This document shows, piece after piece, positions 25,427-32,945 of a stretch of 48,901 bases of DNA. Both the position numbers and the translations under genes were made by a program. The stretch covers positions 1 to 48,901 of the forward strand of contig CACNUU010000007.1 of NCBI GenBank assembly GCA_902623735.1, given 5' to 3'. Source of the stretch: an uncultured Pelagibacteraceae bacterium (GTDB lineage: Bacteria > Pseudomonadota > Alphaproteobacteria > Pelagibacterales > Pelagibacteraceae). The notes beneath the pieces were generated by a model. It saw nothing but the letters and a program-made list of their open reading frames with translations, had not been told where the DNA came from and ran no database searches. Position 1 is the first letter of the stretch. Every line of letters begins with the position of its first letter.

Positions 25427-25940
25427 AAAAGCATTCACCCTAATAGAGCTCCTTGTCGTAGTAGCCATTATCGGTATACTCGCTGCAGTAGGAGTGGTTG
25501 CTTATAATGGGTATACTAATAGTGCAAAGGTTGCTGCAACTAAAGCTAATCATGCCTCAATTACAAAAATGATAGGTGCAAAAGCAATACAATGTAGCAT
25601 GGGTGAAACTATAGAATATTTAGATATTAATGGTGCAAAAAAAAATATTAGTTGTCCTGTATCTATAGATAATTTTATAAGTTACATGAATCAAAACATT
25701 TATGGAATGAATTGGGAAAGTCCATTTTACGGATCAAGCCCACCCTCTGGCTCATGGTGTAGATTAAATGTTACAAACTGTTCACCACCTGGTTTTATGA
25801 CTGCTTGTCCTTCTCACTCTCAACAAGGAGGATATTTGTCAGTATTTAAATTAGATGCATACAGAATTAAAATTTGTTCAAATCTAGGAAATAGTTCTGG
25901 CTCAACAAAATATATGGAAACTACAGTATCTTATGAATAA
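25410..25940 (+). CDS. Type IV pilin, array copy 11 (TTG start)
   Basis: A 176-residue prepilin with leader MTLHNKKA, the constant helix and YNGYTNSAKVAATKANHASI. The variable region has AIQCSMGETIEYLDING, ISCPVSIDNF and several Cys in the last third (SWCRLNVTNCSPPGF, TACPSHSQQGG, IKICSNLG). The only start is TTG at 25410, inside copy 10. Other copies read ATG-AAT-AAA-AAA here, whereas this one reads CAC-AAT-AAA-AAA, as if the ATG had been replaced at a recombination joint. It may be poorly translated unless coupled to copy 10. Confidence 0.85.
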   Translation: MTLHNKKAFTLIELLVVVAIIGILAAVGVVAYNGYTNSAKVAATKANHASITKMIGAKAIQCSMGETIEYLDINGAKKNISCPVSIDNFISYMNQNIYGMNWESPFYGSSPPSGSWCRLNVTNCSPPGFMTACPSHSQQGGYLSVFKLDAYRIKICSNLGNSSGSTKYMETTVSYE

Positions 25941-25942
25941 AA

Positions 25943-26068
25943 ATGAGATTTGATGAAACTGAATGTAGTAGTGGGTCTTCAAAGAAACAAATTGCATTGT
26001 GGGTTAAGACTCATGTGGCAAGTGATTATAAACCAATACTTATTAAAAAAGATGGATGGTGCAATTAA
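25943..26068 (+). pseudogene. Orphan pilin C-terminal fragment
   Basis: An in-frame stretch of 41 codons (MRFDETECSSGSSKKQIALW, then VKTHVASDYK and a WCN end) lies right after pilin copy 11. It aligns with the last 45 residues of the pilin at 30487 (LRLDETDCKSSGGKGG, LVLWVKTHKD, WCDK end). The N-terminal helix and the rest of the head are missing. It is therefore the tail of a twelfth pilin whose front was lost, or a promoterless donor segment. The reading frame is still open. The minus-strand VTC gene begins its 3' end 20 bases further on. Confidence 0.8.
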
Positions 26069-26088
26069 GGCTAATAGTTCTATTTTGT

Positions 26089-26778
26089 CTACTTATAAAT
26101 TAGATTACAACCTACAGAGTATTTGGAGTGTCTACTTGGAGTGATATAATTAATTAAATCATTAAATTTTTCATTTGATATTCTTTTATCATTATGAGGA
26201 AATTTCATTTCAAGAACACCGTATTCTGTATTGTACGAAAATACCCTTTTCTTGTTTAATAAATTAACATTTAGAGGCTTCCAAAATTTAAGATTAGTAT
26301 CAATTGTACATCTCAAATTAAAAATTTTACTTTCAAAATATTCACGTTTGTATGTAATACCTATAGTGGATAAAGTTTGTCCTAAAATGAATGGTTTTAT
26401 TGTAACAGGAACTTTTTTTAATAAATAAATAATTAATCTATTATCTATTTTTTTTAAAATATTCGATGGCAAGTTTAATGGGTAAATTTTCTTATTAACA
26501 ACTTGGTTATTTTTAACTTTAGCTTCAAGATTGAATTTATTATTTAAATTTGTCTTAATTTCAAGATCTTCATTATAGTATCTTAATCTAACTTTTGATC
26601 TTTTGGAAATTCCACTTAAATTATCCGAATAATTTTGTAAAAATTCATTATCTAAATAAATAGAGTTCACTATTCTTTTTTTATATTTTTTTATAAAAAG
26701 AAATTTTGAATTAATTATTTGATCAACTAAGATATTATATTTATTTAAATCAAATGTATATTTTTTTTCAATTCTCAT
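26089..26778 (-). CDS. VTC-domain protein (polyphosphate polymerase-like fold)
   Basis: A 229-residue protein of the VTC/CYTH-like tunnel fold. It opens RIEKKYTFDLNKYNILVDQI and has the basic strand pattern VNSIYLDNEF, SKVRLRYYNEDLEIKTNLNN, VTIKPFILGQT and ITYKREYFES, ending with the acidic strand VLEMKFPHND. In yeast Vtc4 this domain makes polyphosphate. Bacterial homologues are linked to CotH and DUF4956 genes, and their product is not established. It overlaps the CotH gene by 4 bases as the last member of a three-gene operon. Confidence 0.85.
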   Translation of the reverse strand: MRIEKKYTFDLNKYNILVDQIINSKFLFIKKYKKRIVNSIYLDNEFLQNYSDNLSGISKRSKVRLRYYNEDLEIKTNLNNKFNLEAKVKNNQVVNKKIYPLNLPSNILKKIDNRLIIYLLKKVPVTIKPFILGQTLSTIGITYKREYFESKIFNLRCTIDTNLKFWKPLNVNLLNKKRVFSYNTEYGVLEMKFPHNDKRISNEKFNDLINYITPSRHSKYSVGCNLIYK

Positions 26779-29402
26779 TTATTTGATCTCATGACAGTTT
26801 CATACAATTCTTTTACATTTAAATTTTCTGGTTGTATAATTCTTTCATCTACAATCAATGACGATTTTTTTTGATTAATAAACAAATCTTTTGAAAATTT
26901 AATATTTGATAAATTAACTTTAGAGCCATCAAAATAATCTTTTTTAATATAAGTCATAACATTAGCTATCTCAATATTTGAAAAGTTAATATCATTCCCT
27001 TCAACTTTTGAAGAATCTTTGACTGCTATTCCAACTAAAGAATTTTTAATTATGACATTTTCGATATCTGCAATCGAATTTTCTCCAACTGAGATAGCTT
27101 TATCTTTAACATTTGCAATATTAACCTTTTTAATATTAACCGTAGATCCACTTAGATCTATTGCATCCGCTCCTGTTGAAGAACCAATATTTCTAAAATT
27201 TGAATTAAGAATATCAACTTTACTAAAATCTAAATCTAGAGCATCAGATTTAGTGTTCCTAATATTAAGATTTTGAATTTTTCCATTGCTTTCAATTATA
27301 TTTATCGCATCTTCACTTAAGCTTTTTAAAATATTGACATTCTTCATTTTAAAATTTTTTGCCCTATGTAACGTAAAACCACCTCTAAAATCAAAACCTA
27401 ATATATTTTTACCAGTTGCATTTTGTATAATTAAGGAGTCTATATAAACTTCTTCATTATTAGCTAATACAATAACACCAGGCCAAAAATTATCATTTAC
27501 TCCTGAAAATATTACTGGATTGTTTATATCGCCATTTATATTAATTTTATTATTAACAATTAAACTTGCGTTGGTAGAAAATTGAAAATTAGCTCCTTTA
27601 TCTATTATAAATTCATAATCAGATGGTAAAATTATACTTTCTTTAATATAAATTTTTTCGTTCTCTTTAACATGTATTTTTTTGTTTATATCGTCTATCC
27701 AAAAAAGTTCTCTAATTAATTTCATATTCGCATTATAATTTTTTTTATTAATGTAATTAGAAAATATTTTGAAATCATCTTTGATATTTTTATCAAAAGA
27801 TAAATTTAAATCCTTTGTAATTATTTCAAAATTAGGAAATTTTTTATCTACATAAATAAGCTTAATATCATTAATTGAATTTAAATCATTTTTTATAAAA
27901 CTATCTAAGCTTATTGTTGGAGAATTATTTAATGTAAAAACTTCTTTATCATCAAATTTAATTTTTTGTTTTTTTTTGTTTTTTTGATTTAATAAAATAT
28001 ATTTAATTTGATAATGCTCTTTATCGTAATTAAACAAAATTAAATTATAACCGCCATTTTTATAAGTAATATAAGGGAAAAATTTAGTTTCATTTGGTAC
28101 AAATATTTTTTGTTGCTCATAATTATAAGAAGTTCTTTCTTCAAAGTTATCATCATTCTTCAGCCAATTAATGACATCATCTAAATGATCGGTTGATACA
28201 TTTATTTTCTGCAGAAATTTGGCATCTATTGATAATTTTTTTCTTAAATCATTTTCATAAATTGGGACTTCATTATTTAAAAAAGATAAATATTTAAGAT
28301 TATATTTCCACTTTTTAATCTCACTGATAAGAATTTTTCTAAATTTTTTAATCTTAATTAATCTAAAAATAAATTCATCTTTTTTAGGTAAAAATTTCAA
28401 TTCTCGAGTTAAATCTATTGATGCGCAACTATTATTATAACTTATTGGTTCAAATTTTTTATTTATCGGATTAAAATATATTCTAATATTTTTACCAATA
28501 TCACCATGCCAACATTTGAATAAAAAAGAGACAGCAATATATCTGACCCACATTTTTTCATCTAAAAGTAAATAGTTTTTTTCAGGTTGGTTATAAAAAT
28601 CCATAAGTTTTGATGCTGAATAGGATAAATTTTTATCACTCGACCAAAATAAATCATCATTATAAAAACTAAAAATTTTATCTATTTTAAAAATTGGACC
28701 ATACGGCCTTAATGAATTATTTGTAAATGTTTCTGATGGATGTTCTTGTAAATACATAGTACCCCAAGAGTCTCCATTAACTATTAAATTCACATAAAAC
28801 GATTTCGGTACAAATACCCCTACAAAATTGAGTAAATTATTAAAAATTTGCTCAGTGTGAAAATCTCTAGTTTTTGGTGACTGTAGTGAAATTTTTTTCA
28901 TATTAAAAATTCCTTTATTTATAATATTTATCCTTAATGAAACTTTTTTTGTAGCTACGTGATCAAGCATATCTCCTTTAATTCTTATATTTGAATTTAA
29001 ACTTCTATTTCTAAATCTAATTTTACCATTAACCCAGGATACCTCTTTACTATTGATAAAATTTTCTTTTAAAGCTTTATTTTTATCTTTCATAAGTTGT
29101 TCATAAGATTTAAAATTTATATCTAAATATAAATTTTCGAATGTGTTAATTGGTAGAATATTATGAGGTAAATTATTTAAAAAAGAAAAAAAAATATCTT
29201 TTTTATTTATATTTCTATCTGCACCAGCAATTCCAAATTCTTTAATTGTATTTTTTAAAATTATATCTTCTTTTAAAAACGATATAACTTTATTTTCATT
29301 ATAAATTAATATTGATAACAATAATAAAATAGAAGTTAGAATATAATAAAAAAATTTAAAAGAAATTTTTTTTTTAATTTCTATTTTTTTGGCTAATAAC
29401 AT
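26775..29402 (-). CDS. CotH-family kinase-like protein with C-terminal beta-helix
   Basis: An 875-residue protein with one N-terminal membrane helix (FFYYILTSILLLLSILIYNE). A region of about residues 130-420 resembles CotH (IRIKGDMLDH, MYLQEHPSETF, FKIDKIFSFYND, CWHGDIGKNIRIYFNP). CotH proteins are atypical kinases that phosphorylate spore or secreted proteins. The typical PWDLD segment is weak here, so activity is uncertain. Residues about 590-870 form a right-handed parallel beta-helix (INGDINNPVIFSGVND; DAIDLSGSTVNIKKVNIAN). It is probably anchored in the inner membrane facing outward. It lies between DUF4956 (9-base gap) and VTC genes. Confidence 0.8.
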   Translation of the reverse strand: MLLAKKIEIKKKISFKFFYYILTSILLLLSILIYNENKVISFLKEDIILKNTIKEFGIAGADRNINKKDIFFSFLNNLPHNILPINTFENLYLDINFKSYEQLMKDKNKALKENFINSKEVSWVNGKIRFRNRSLNSNIRIKGDMLDHVATKKVSLRINIINKGIFNMKKISLQSPKTRDFHTEQIFNNLLNFVGVFVPKSFYVNLIVNGDSWGTMYLQEHPSETFTNNSLRPYGPIFKIDKIFSFYNDDLFWSSDKNLSYSASKLMDFYNQPEKNYLLLDEKMWVRYIAVSFLFKCWHGDIGKNIRIYFNPINKKFEPISYNNSCASIDLTRELKFLPKKDEFIFRLIKIKKFRKILISEIKKWKYNLKYLSFLNNEVPIYENDLRKKLSIDAKFLQKINVSTDHLDDVINWLKNDDNFEERTSYNYEQQKIFVPNETKFFPYITYKNGGYNLILFNYDKEHYQIKYILLNQKNKKKQKIKFDDKEVFTLNNSPTISLDSFIKNDLNSINDIKLIYVDKKFPNFEIITKDLNLSFDKNIKDDFKIFSNYINKKNYNANMKLIRELFWIDDINKKIHVKENEKIYIKESIILPSDYEFIIDKGANFQFSTNASLIVNNKININGDINNPVIFSGVNDNFWPGVIVLANNEEVYIDSLIIQNATGKNILGFDFRGGFTLHRAKNFKMKNVNILKSLSEDAINIIESNGKIQNLNIRNTKSDALDLDFSKVDILNSNFRNIGSSTGADAIDLSGSTVNIKKVNIANVKDKAISVGENSIADIENVIIKNSLVGIAVKDSSKVEGNDINFSNIEIANVMTYIKKDYFDGSKVNLSNIKFSKDLFINQKKSSLIVDERIIQPENLNVKELYETVMRSNK

Positions 29403-29411
29403 AGATACAAC

Positions 29412-30101
29412 TTAAAAAGGAGTTAATCTTTGTCCATCTACGATTGAAATATCTCCATCTTTAAAATTTACCTCAAGTTGTTTTTTTAGTTTTGTTATAT
29501 CATTTGTTGAAGTGATATTTAAATTAAAATTAATTTGTTCATTTTCTTTATCAATATCAATTCTTCTTAAATTAAAATCTTTTTTTAAACTAATCGAAAT
29601 ATTTTTTAAAACTTGTAAATTATCTCTCCCCTTTTTTTTCTTTAAATTTAAATTAATAAAAAAAACTCCCTCCATTAAATCAGTTTTTTTTCTACTTGCA
29701 AAATTAAGAACTATAAGAATTATAAAAGTTGAGACTATTGTAATTAATAATTGATTAGCTCCAAGACCGAGACCTATAGCAATAGCTATAAATATGTATG
29801 TCAATTCATAAGGTTCTTTAATAGGTGTCCTAAATCTTACAATTGATAATGCACCAACTAAACCAAGAGATAGTGCCAATGAACTTTTCACTACAGTAAT
29901 TATAAAACATGTAATTATTGACAAACTTATCAAAGTTTTTGTCATTGAGTTTGATTGTGATAAAGAACGATAATATTGCTTATAATGCCACGCTAAAATA
30001 GCACCTAATATAACAGATGTAATAATATTAATAAAAAAATCAGAAAAATTGCTTGTGCTTGAGTACAAACTGTAATTATTTATAAAATCTGTTTTATTCA
30101 T
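29412..30101 (-). CDS. DUF4956 membrane protein
   Basis: A 229-residue protein with about four membrane helices in its first 130 residues and a cytosolic domain after that. The segment SLALSLGLVGALSIVRFRTP followed by IKEPYELTYIFIAIAIGLGL is the DUF4956 signature. The C-terminal part has a ferredoxin-like pattern (KKQLEVNFKDGDISIVDGQR). The DUF4956-CotH-VTC trio is a recurring bacterial operon of unknown function, perhaps making or modifying a phosphate-rich surface polymer. It is the first gene of the operon. A TATAAT-like box lies on the minus strand at 30108-30113, very close to the start. Confidence 0.85.
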   Translation of the reverse strand: MNKTDFINNYSLYSSTSNFSDFFINIITSVILGAILAWHYKQYYRSLSQSNSMTKTLISLSIITCFIITVVKSSLALSLGLVGALSIVRFRTPIKEPYELTYIFIAIAIGLGLGANQLLITIVSTFIILIVLNFASRKKTDLMEGVFFINLNLKKKKGRDNLQVLKNISISLKKDFNLRRIDIDKENEQINFNLNITSTNDITKLKKQLEVNFKDGDISIVDGQRLTPF

Positions 30102-30273
30102 AAAGATATTATAATAAGCACTTTATTTTATTTTTTTCTTTGTATCTAATATAAGTTAATATTTTTTAGTATATAGATAAAATTATTGAAAAATATAGCT
30201 TTAAAACATTACTTGAAGTTATTTGATAACTTGAGTTATAAATAAATACAGATAAAACATGTCAATCTAGGAG
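30102..30273. other. AT-rich gap between the DUF4956 operon and the tRNA-Leu remnant
   Basis: No gene or convincing repeat is visible. It probably contains the minus-strand promoter of the DUF4956-CotH-VTC operon and the former 5' flank of the tRNA-Leu copy that starts at 30274. Confidence 0.5.
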
Positions 30274-30320
30274 CCCTCGTGGTGAAATTGGTAGACACAA
30301 AGGACTTAAAAGCCGAGGGA
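30274..30320 (+). pseudogene. Internally deleted tRNA-Leu(UAA) copy
   Basis: The first 39 bases (30274-30312) are identical to the first 39 bases of the intact tRNA-Leu at 41675, through the anticodon loop CTTAAAA. The next 8 bases, GCCGAGGG, match 41748-41755, the 3' acceptor strand. About 34 internal bases, covering the rest of the anticodon arm, variable arm and T arm, are missing, and no CCA follows. The acceptor strands can still pair but the product cannot be a functional tRNA. It marks the left edge of the accessory island. Confidence 0.9.
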
Positions 30321-30335
30321 TAGGAGTTAAAGTCA

Positions 30336-30370
30336 GTCCATAGTAGTCCAAGACAGTCTAAAACATTCTA
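30336..30370 (+). repeat. Four 10-bp-phased AGTCC-like repeats after the tRNA remnant
   Basis: AGTCC, AGTCC, AGTCT and ATTCT start at 30336, 30346, 30356 and 30366, exactly 10 bp apart, on one helical face. Together with the nearby tRNA fragment and the attachment-like repeat at 30436, they resemble arm-type binding sites of tyrosine integrases. No integrase gene is in the window. Confidence 0.5.
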
Positions 30371-30435
30371 TAAAATCTCATAATTTAAATTTGGTTTTAA
30401 ATTAAGATTAGAAAATAAGGCTTAATTAATTTGTG

Positions 30436-30471
30436 TAGACTTGTACAAAACTTGTACATGGAGAGATAAAA
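30436..30471 (+). repeat. Attachment-like repeat, copy A
   Basis: This segment contains two ACTTGTAC words 11-13 bp apart followed by GGAGAGATAAAA. The same arrangement recurs at 31043-31092 (copy B) and 41555-41604 (copy C). It lies 116 bases after the tRNA remnant and 15 bases before the start of the pilin at 30487. It is the most diverged of the three copies. Confidence 0.7.
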
Positions 30472-30486
30472 AATTATAGTTATTTA

Positions 30487-31002
30487 ATGAAACAAAATGG
30501 TTTCACCCTTATAGAACTCCTAGTCGTTGTAGCCATCATCGGTATTCTAGCTGCTGTAGGAGTAGTTGCTTATAATGGGTATACTCTTAGTGCAAAAAGA
30601 TCAGCAACTTTACAAAATTACAAAATGGCATCAAAGTTTATAAGCCATACATTTGCACTGTGTGGAGCTCAAGGAGGAAATATAACTATTAGTTCGGGTA
30701 ATACTATTGACTGTGATGCAATTAACAACATAACGAATGTAATTAAAATAGCCGATACATTTAAAGATCATTTCATAAAAATAGGAGTAAAAAATCCTTA
30801 TGATAATAATGCCCCTTCTATAATAAGGACTGGAAGTGGTGGAGACAATGTTAACGGAAGATTAAGACTCGATGAAACAGATTGCAAAAGTTCAGGTGGA
30901 AAAGGTGGTTATAAGAAATTAGTCCTTTGGGTTAAAACACATAAAGATCATGAAAATAAAACTTTTTTAATAGATAATTGGCAGCAATGGTGTGACAAAT
31001 AA
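30487..31002 (+). CDS. Type IV pilin outside the array, between attachment-like repeats A and B
   Basis: A 171-residue prepilin with leader MKQNG, the same constant helix and YNGYTLSAKRSATLQNYKMA. The variable region has TFALCGAQGGNITISSG, VKNPYDNNAPSII and the tail LRLDETDCKSSGGKGG with LVLWVKTHKD. That tail matches the orphan fragment at 25943. It lies 4.4 kb from the array beyond the DUF4956 operon. Its stop codon overlaps the start of a truncated pilin by one base, as in the array, so the array once continued here. Confidence 0.92.
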   Translation: MKQNGFTLIELLVVVAIIGILAAVGVVAYNGYTLSAKRSATLQNYKMASKFISHTFALCGAQGGNITISSGNTIDCDAINNITNVIKIADTFKDHFIKIGVKNPYDNNAPSIIRTGSGGDNVNGRLRLDETDCKSSGGKGGYKKLVLWVKTHKDHENKTFLIDNWQQWCDK

Positions 31003-31055
31003 TGAATAAAAAAGGCTTCACCCTAATAGAACTTTTTAAATATAGGATTATATAG
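31002..31055 (+). pseudogene. Pilin gene cut after 12 codons by attachment-like repeat B
   Basis: ATG at 31002 starts MNKKGFTLIELF and continues KYRII to a TAG at 31053-31055. The first 11 codons are a normal array pilin start. From about 31038 the sequence leaves the pilin consensus (LLVVV expected) and becomes the direct repeat that also precedes the intact tRNA-Leu. This is a recombination joint: the rest of this pilin was replaced by the island. Confidence 0.85.
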
Positions 31056-31092
31056 GAGAACTTGTACAAGACTTGCTCACAGAGAGATAAAA
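31043..31092 (+). repeat. Attachment-like repeat, copy B
   Basis: A 42-bp core (31051-31092) matches copy C at 41563-41604 in 37 positions, with looser similarity upstream. The shared layout is TAGGA twice 10 bp apart, ACTTG twice 11 bp apart, then GAGAGATAAAA. It cuts a pilin reading frame and forms the left boundary of a 10.5-kb accessory segment whose right boundary is copy C. Confidence 0.8.
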
Positions 31093-31097
31093 ATTAT

Positions 31098-31562
31098 TCA
31101 AAACTTCCATATATTATCAACTTTACAAACATGTTTTGTATTGTGTTTTTTAGCTCCATTTAACTTTATATAAGATTGAAAAATTCTGCAGTATCTATCA
31201 TTCTTATAATAAGTTTTTACTACTCTCACTTTACCTGAAGATAATCTATCTCCATTGTGCCATGAAACAATTTTACCATTTGGAGTATTATTTAGTGCAA
31301 TCTGTATTGCATCAGTATGCATCTTAATTTCTTTTTCATTAAGATTAAATTTCAAATAATTGTTTATATCTACTGTTAAAAAAAGGACAGCAGCACCTGG
31401 AACTCCAAGAGAAAGAGCGTTAAATACAGAACCTGAACTTTCATAATCTAATATTTTTTTGTCAATATTAGTTTGTTTTGTGCTTATTTCATTATTATTA
31501 ACACAGGCTGTAAATAATAAAGGAATTAATAAAAAACTTAATTTTTTTTTTAAATTTTTCAT
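31098..31562 (-). CDS. Lipoprotein of unknown function
   Basis: A 154-residue protein with a lipoprotein signal (KKLSFLLIPLLFTAC, Cys at 20). The body contains SWHNGDRLSSGKVRVVKTYY followed by CRIFQSYIKLNG, a pattern reminiscent of the outer-membrane surface antigen (17-kDa, Rickettsia-type) C-terminal domain. It is the last gene of a five-gene minus-strand operon of exported proteins and starts 1 base after the upstream stop. Its end lies 5 bases from attachment-like repeat B. Confidence 0.8.
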   Translation of the reverse strand: MKNLKKKLSFLLIPLLFTACVNNNEISTKQTNIDKKILDYESSGSVFNALSLGVPGAAVLFLTVDINNYLKFNLNEKEIKMHTDAIQIALNNTPNGKIVSWHNGDRLSSGKVRVVKTYYKNDRYCRIFQSYIKLNGAKKHNTKHVCKVDNIWKF

Positions 31563-31563
31563 T

Positions 31564-32073
31564 TTAATTTAAATACTTTTCTGCACCTGGCCAATCCCAA
31601 TAATTAAAATGAAATGTTCCCCAATTAAATTTACAAGCTGTAAAAGTTTTTGATCTTGCTTTTTCTTTTATATACAAAAGTACTTGAAAATCTCGACATA
31701 GACTAGAATTAATAGCGTAAGTAAAAATTGGTCTTATTTTACCACCAGCATCTCTACTTTCACTGTACCAACTTACTACCTCAAAATCTTTCATATTTTC
31801 TAACGTTGTATAAACTGCACTTTTGTGTTGTCTTGATTCTTTAGAATTAAAATAAGGGGGAGACCAAAACCTAAAATCCATAAACTGTCTTAAGTCCCAA
31901 TTAGATCCATTTCCTGATGTAACATACTGAGCATCAGGAATTAAAAAATTTGGTTTAGGAAGTTTTCTTTCTTTTTTTATCCTTTTGATATCAACTTTAT
32001 CTGGGCTGACACCAACGCAATTTGTGATTAAAATAAAACTACTCAATACCAGTATAATTTGGAATAATCTCAT
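31564..32073 (-). CDS. Lipoprotein of unknown function, paralogue-like to its neighbour
   Basis: A 169-residue protein. I start it at ATG 32073 because GGAGG lies just upstream and the signal peptide then is normal (MRLFQIILVLSSFILITNC, lipobox Cys 19). The C-terminal half has VVSWYSESRDAGGKIRPIFT and CRDFQVLLYIKEKARSKTFT. This shares the V-SW-(x)-G-K-R-x-x-x-TY and CR-F-Q pattern with the following lipoprotein, so the two appear to be distant relatives. It overlaps the previous gene by 35 bases. Confidence 0.78.
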   Translation of the reverse strand: MRLFQIILVLSSFILITNCVGVSPDKVDIKRIKKERKLPKPNFLIPDAQYVTSGNGSNWDLRQFMDFRFWSPPYFNSKESRQHKSAVYTTLENMKDFEVVSWYSESRDAGGKIRPIFTYAINSSLCRDFQVLLYIKEKARSKTFTACKFNWGTFHFNYWDWPGAEKYLN

Positions 32074-32383
32074 AGCCTCCATCCAATTTTTCACAGGCAA
32101 GAGATCTATATTCTACAGGAGTCCAACCCTCCATACCTGTCCAATTATAATATTTACAATCCTTTGCAATACCTGCATCTTGTAAAAAATGTTTAACTCC
32201 ATCATCACATTCAACAATTTCTTTACTTTCCTCACTAATAACTTTTCCATTTTTATCTACTGTTTTTACAAGCGTAGTTTTTATATCGCAGTATTGATTT
32301 TCTTGACTAGCAGAATTAGCTTCATCACTGTAAGCAGCCCAAACTAGAAAACCTAAAATCAAAATGATTATATTTTTAGTCAA
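32039..32383 (-). CDS. Secreted small protein of unknown function
   Basis: A 114-residue protein with a signal peptide (KNIIILILGFLVWAAYSDEANSA). The mature part has four Cys (YCDIKT, VECDDGVKHF, DCKYYNW, LACEKLDGG), which could form two disulfides. No family is recognised. It overlaps the neighbouring lipoprotein genes at both ends (8 bases with the LPP20-like gene). Confidence 0.7.
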   Translation of the reverse strand: MTKNIIILILGFLVWAAYSDEANSASQENQYCDIKTTLVKTVDKNGKVISEESKEIVECDDGVKHFLQDAGIAKDCKYYNWTGMEGWTPVEYRSLACEKLDGGYEIIPNYTGIE

Positions 32384-32945
32384 GATTATTTAAAACCTCC
32401 TTCACTTTTGATTTTAAATTGTTTTGTTTTTTAGGAATTGAACTTAATCTTTTATCTGCTTTTATCTCTTCGATTACTAAAGCTACATTATCTTTAGAAA
32501 CTTTTACTTTTACGTAAGCTCTATAAGATTTGTGATGTGTAAAAAATATTTCTACTTTTTCAACAATATAGTTTCTCACAAGTGTATCATTGATCATATT
32601 AATTACAGTATCATCTGCTGAACCAGTAATATTATTATTTTCATCAATACCTGTTTCTGATTTATTTATAGATGATTGATTATTCATCTTACCGTTAATC
32701 CTATCTGCAATTTTGGCCTTTGCTAGCAAGGTAGATTTTTTTATTGCAAGTTCAAGATCAGGAGAAACGCTCGATGCTGTTTCGTACATCCAAGATTTAT
32801 CTTCACGTTTATATTTAATGTACCACTTAGGTGTTTTGGTTAATTCACCTTTTTTAGACATATCCTTTTTAACTGTGTAAGTACTACAATTTGACAGTAT
32901 AAGACTTAATAAAGTAATTATTCCCAATCTTAATATCTTTCTCAT
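32376..32945 (-). CDS. LPP20-like lipoprotein
   Basis: A 189-residue protein with lipoprotein signal LGIITLLSLILSNC (Cys 20). The middle segment, PKWYIKYKREDKSWMYETAS and then AIKKSTLLAKAKIADRINGK, matches the LPP20 family pattern (PxWY, then repeated Ala/Lys helix). LPP20 lipoproteins are outer-membrane anchored, and some have roles in motility or adhesion assembly. It starts on the stop codon of the upstream gene. Confidence 0.82.
   Translation of the reverse strand: MRKILRLGIITLLSLILSNCSTYTVKKDMSKKGELTKTPKWYIKYKREDKSWMYETASSVSPDLELAIKKSTLLAKAKIADRINGKMNNQSSINKSETGIDENNNITGSADDTVINMINDTLVRNYIVEKVEIFFTHHKSYRAYVKVKVSKDNVALVIEEIKADKRLSSIPKKQNNLKSKVKEVLNNLD

Larger units (their letters stand above)
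20176..25560 (+). repeat. Constant 5' blocks shared by the array pilins
   Basis: Each array pilin repeats a block of roughly 85-100 bp from codon 6 or so to about codon 38, encoding FTLIELLVVVAIIGIL, AAVGVVAYNGYT and SAK. Several copies are close to identical in DNA. For example GTAGTAGCCATCATCGGTAT followed by CTTAGCTGC occurs in copies 4, 7 and 9. Copies 1 and 2 are more diverged in synonymous positions. The same block recurs at 30493 outside the array. Such spaced direct repeats of about 0.5 kb period allow RecA-dependent exchange, deletion and duplication. Confidence 0.85.

Noticed and set aside
20164..25940. Regularly spaced repeats that might look like a CRISPR-like array
   Set aside because: The repeats are coding blocks of about 90 bp within full pilin genes at irregular spacing near 0.5 kb. 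There are no short identical repeats or cas genes.
25950..26144. A 64-residue reading frame overlapping the orphan pilin tail
   Set aside because: The pilin-homologous frame is the one starting at 25943. The other frame has no similarity and runs into the convergent VTC gene.
30108..30113. A firm promoter assignment for the DUF4956 operon
   Set aside because: The box lies too near the start codon and no good -35 partner is visible; kept only as a note.
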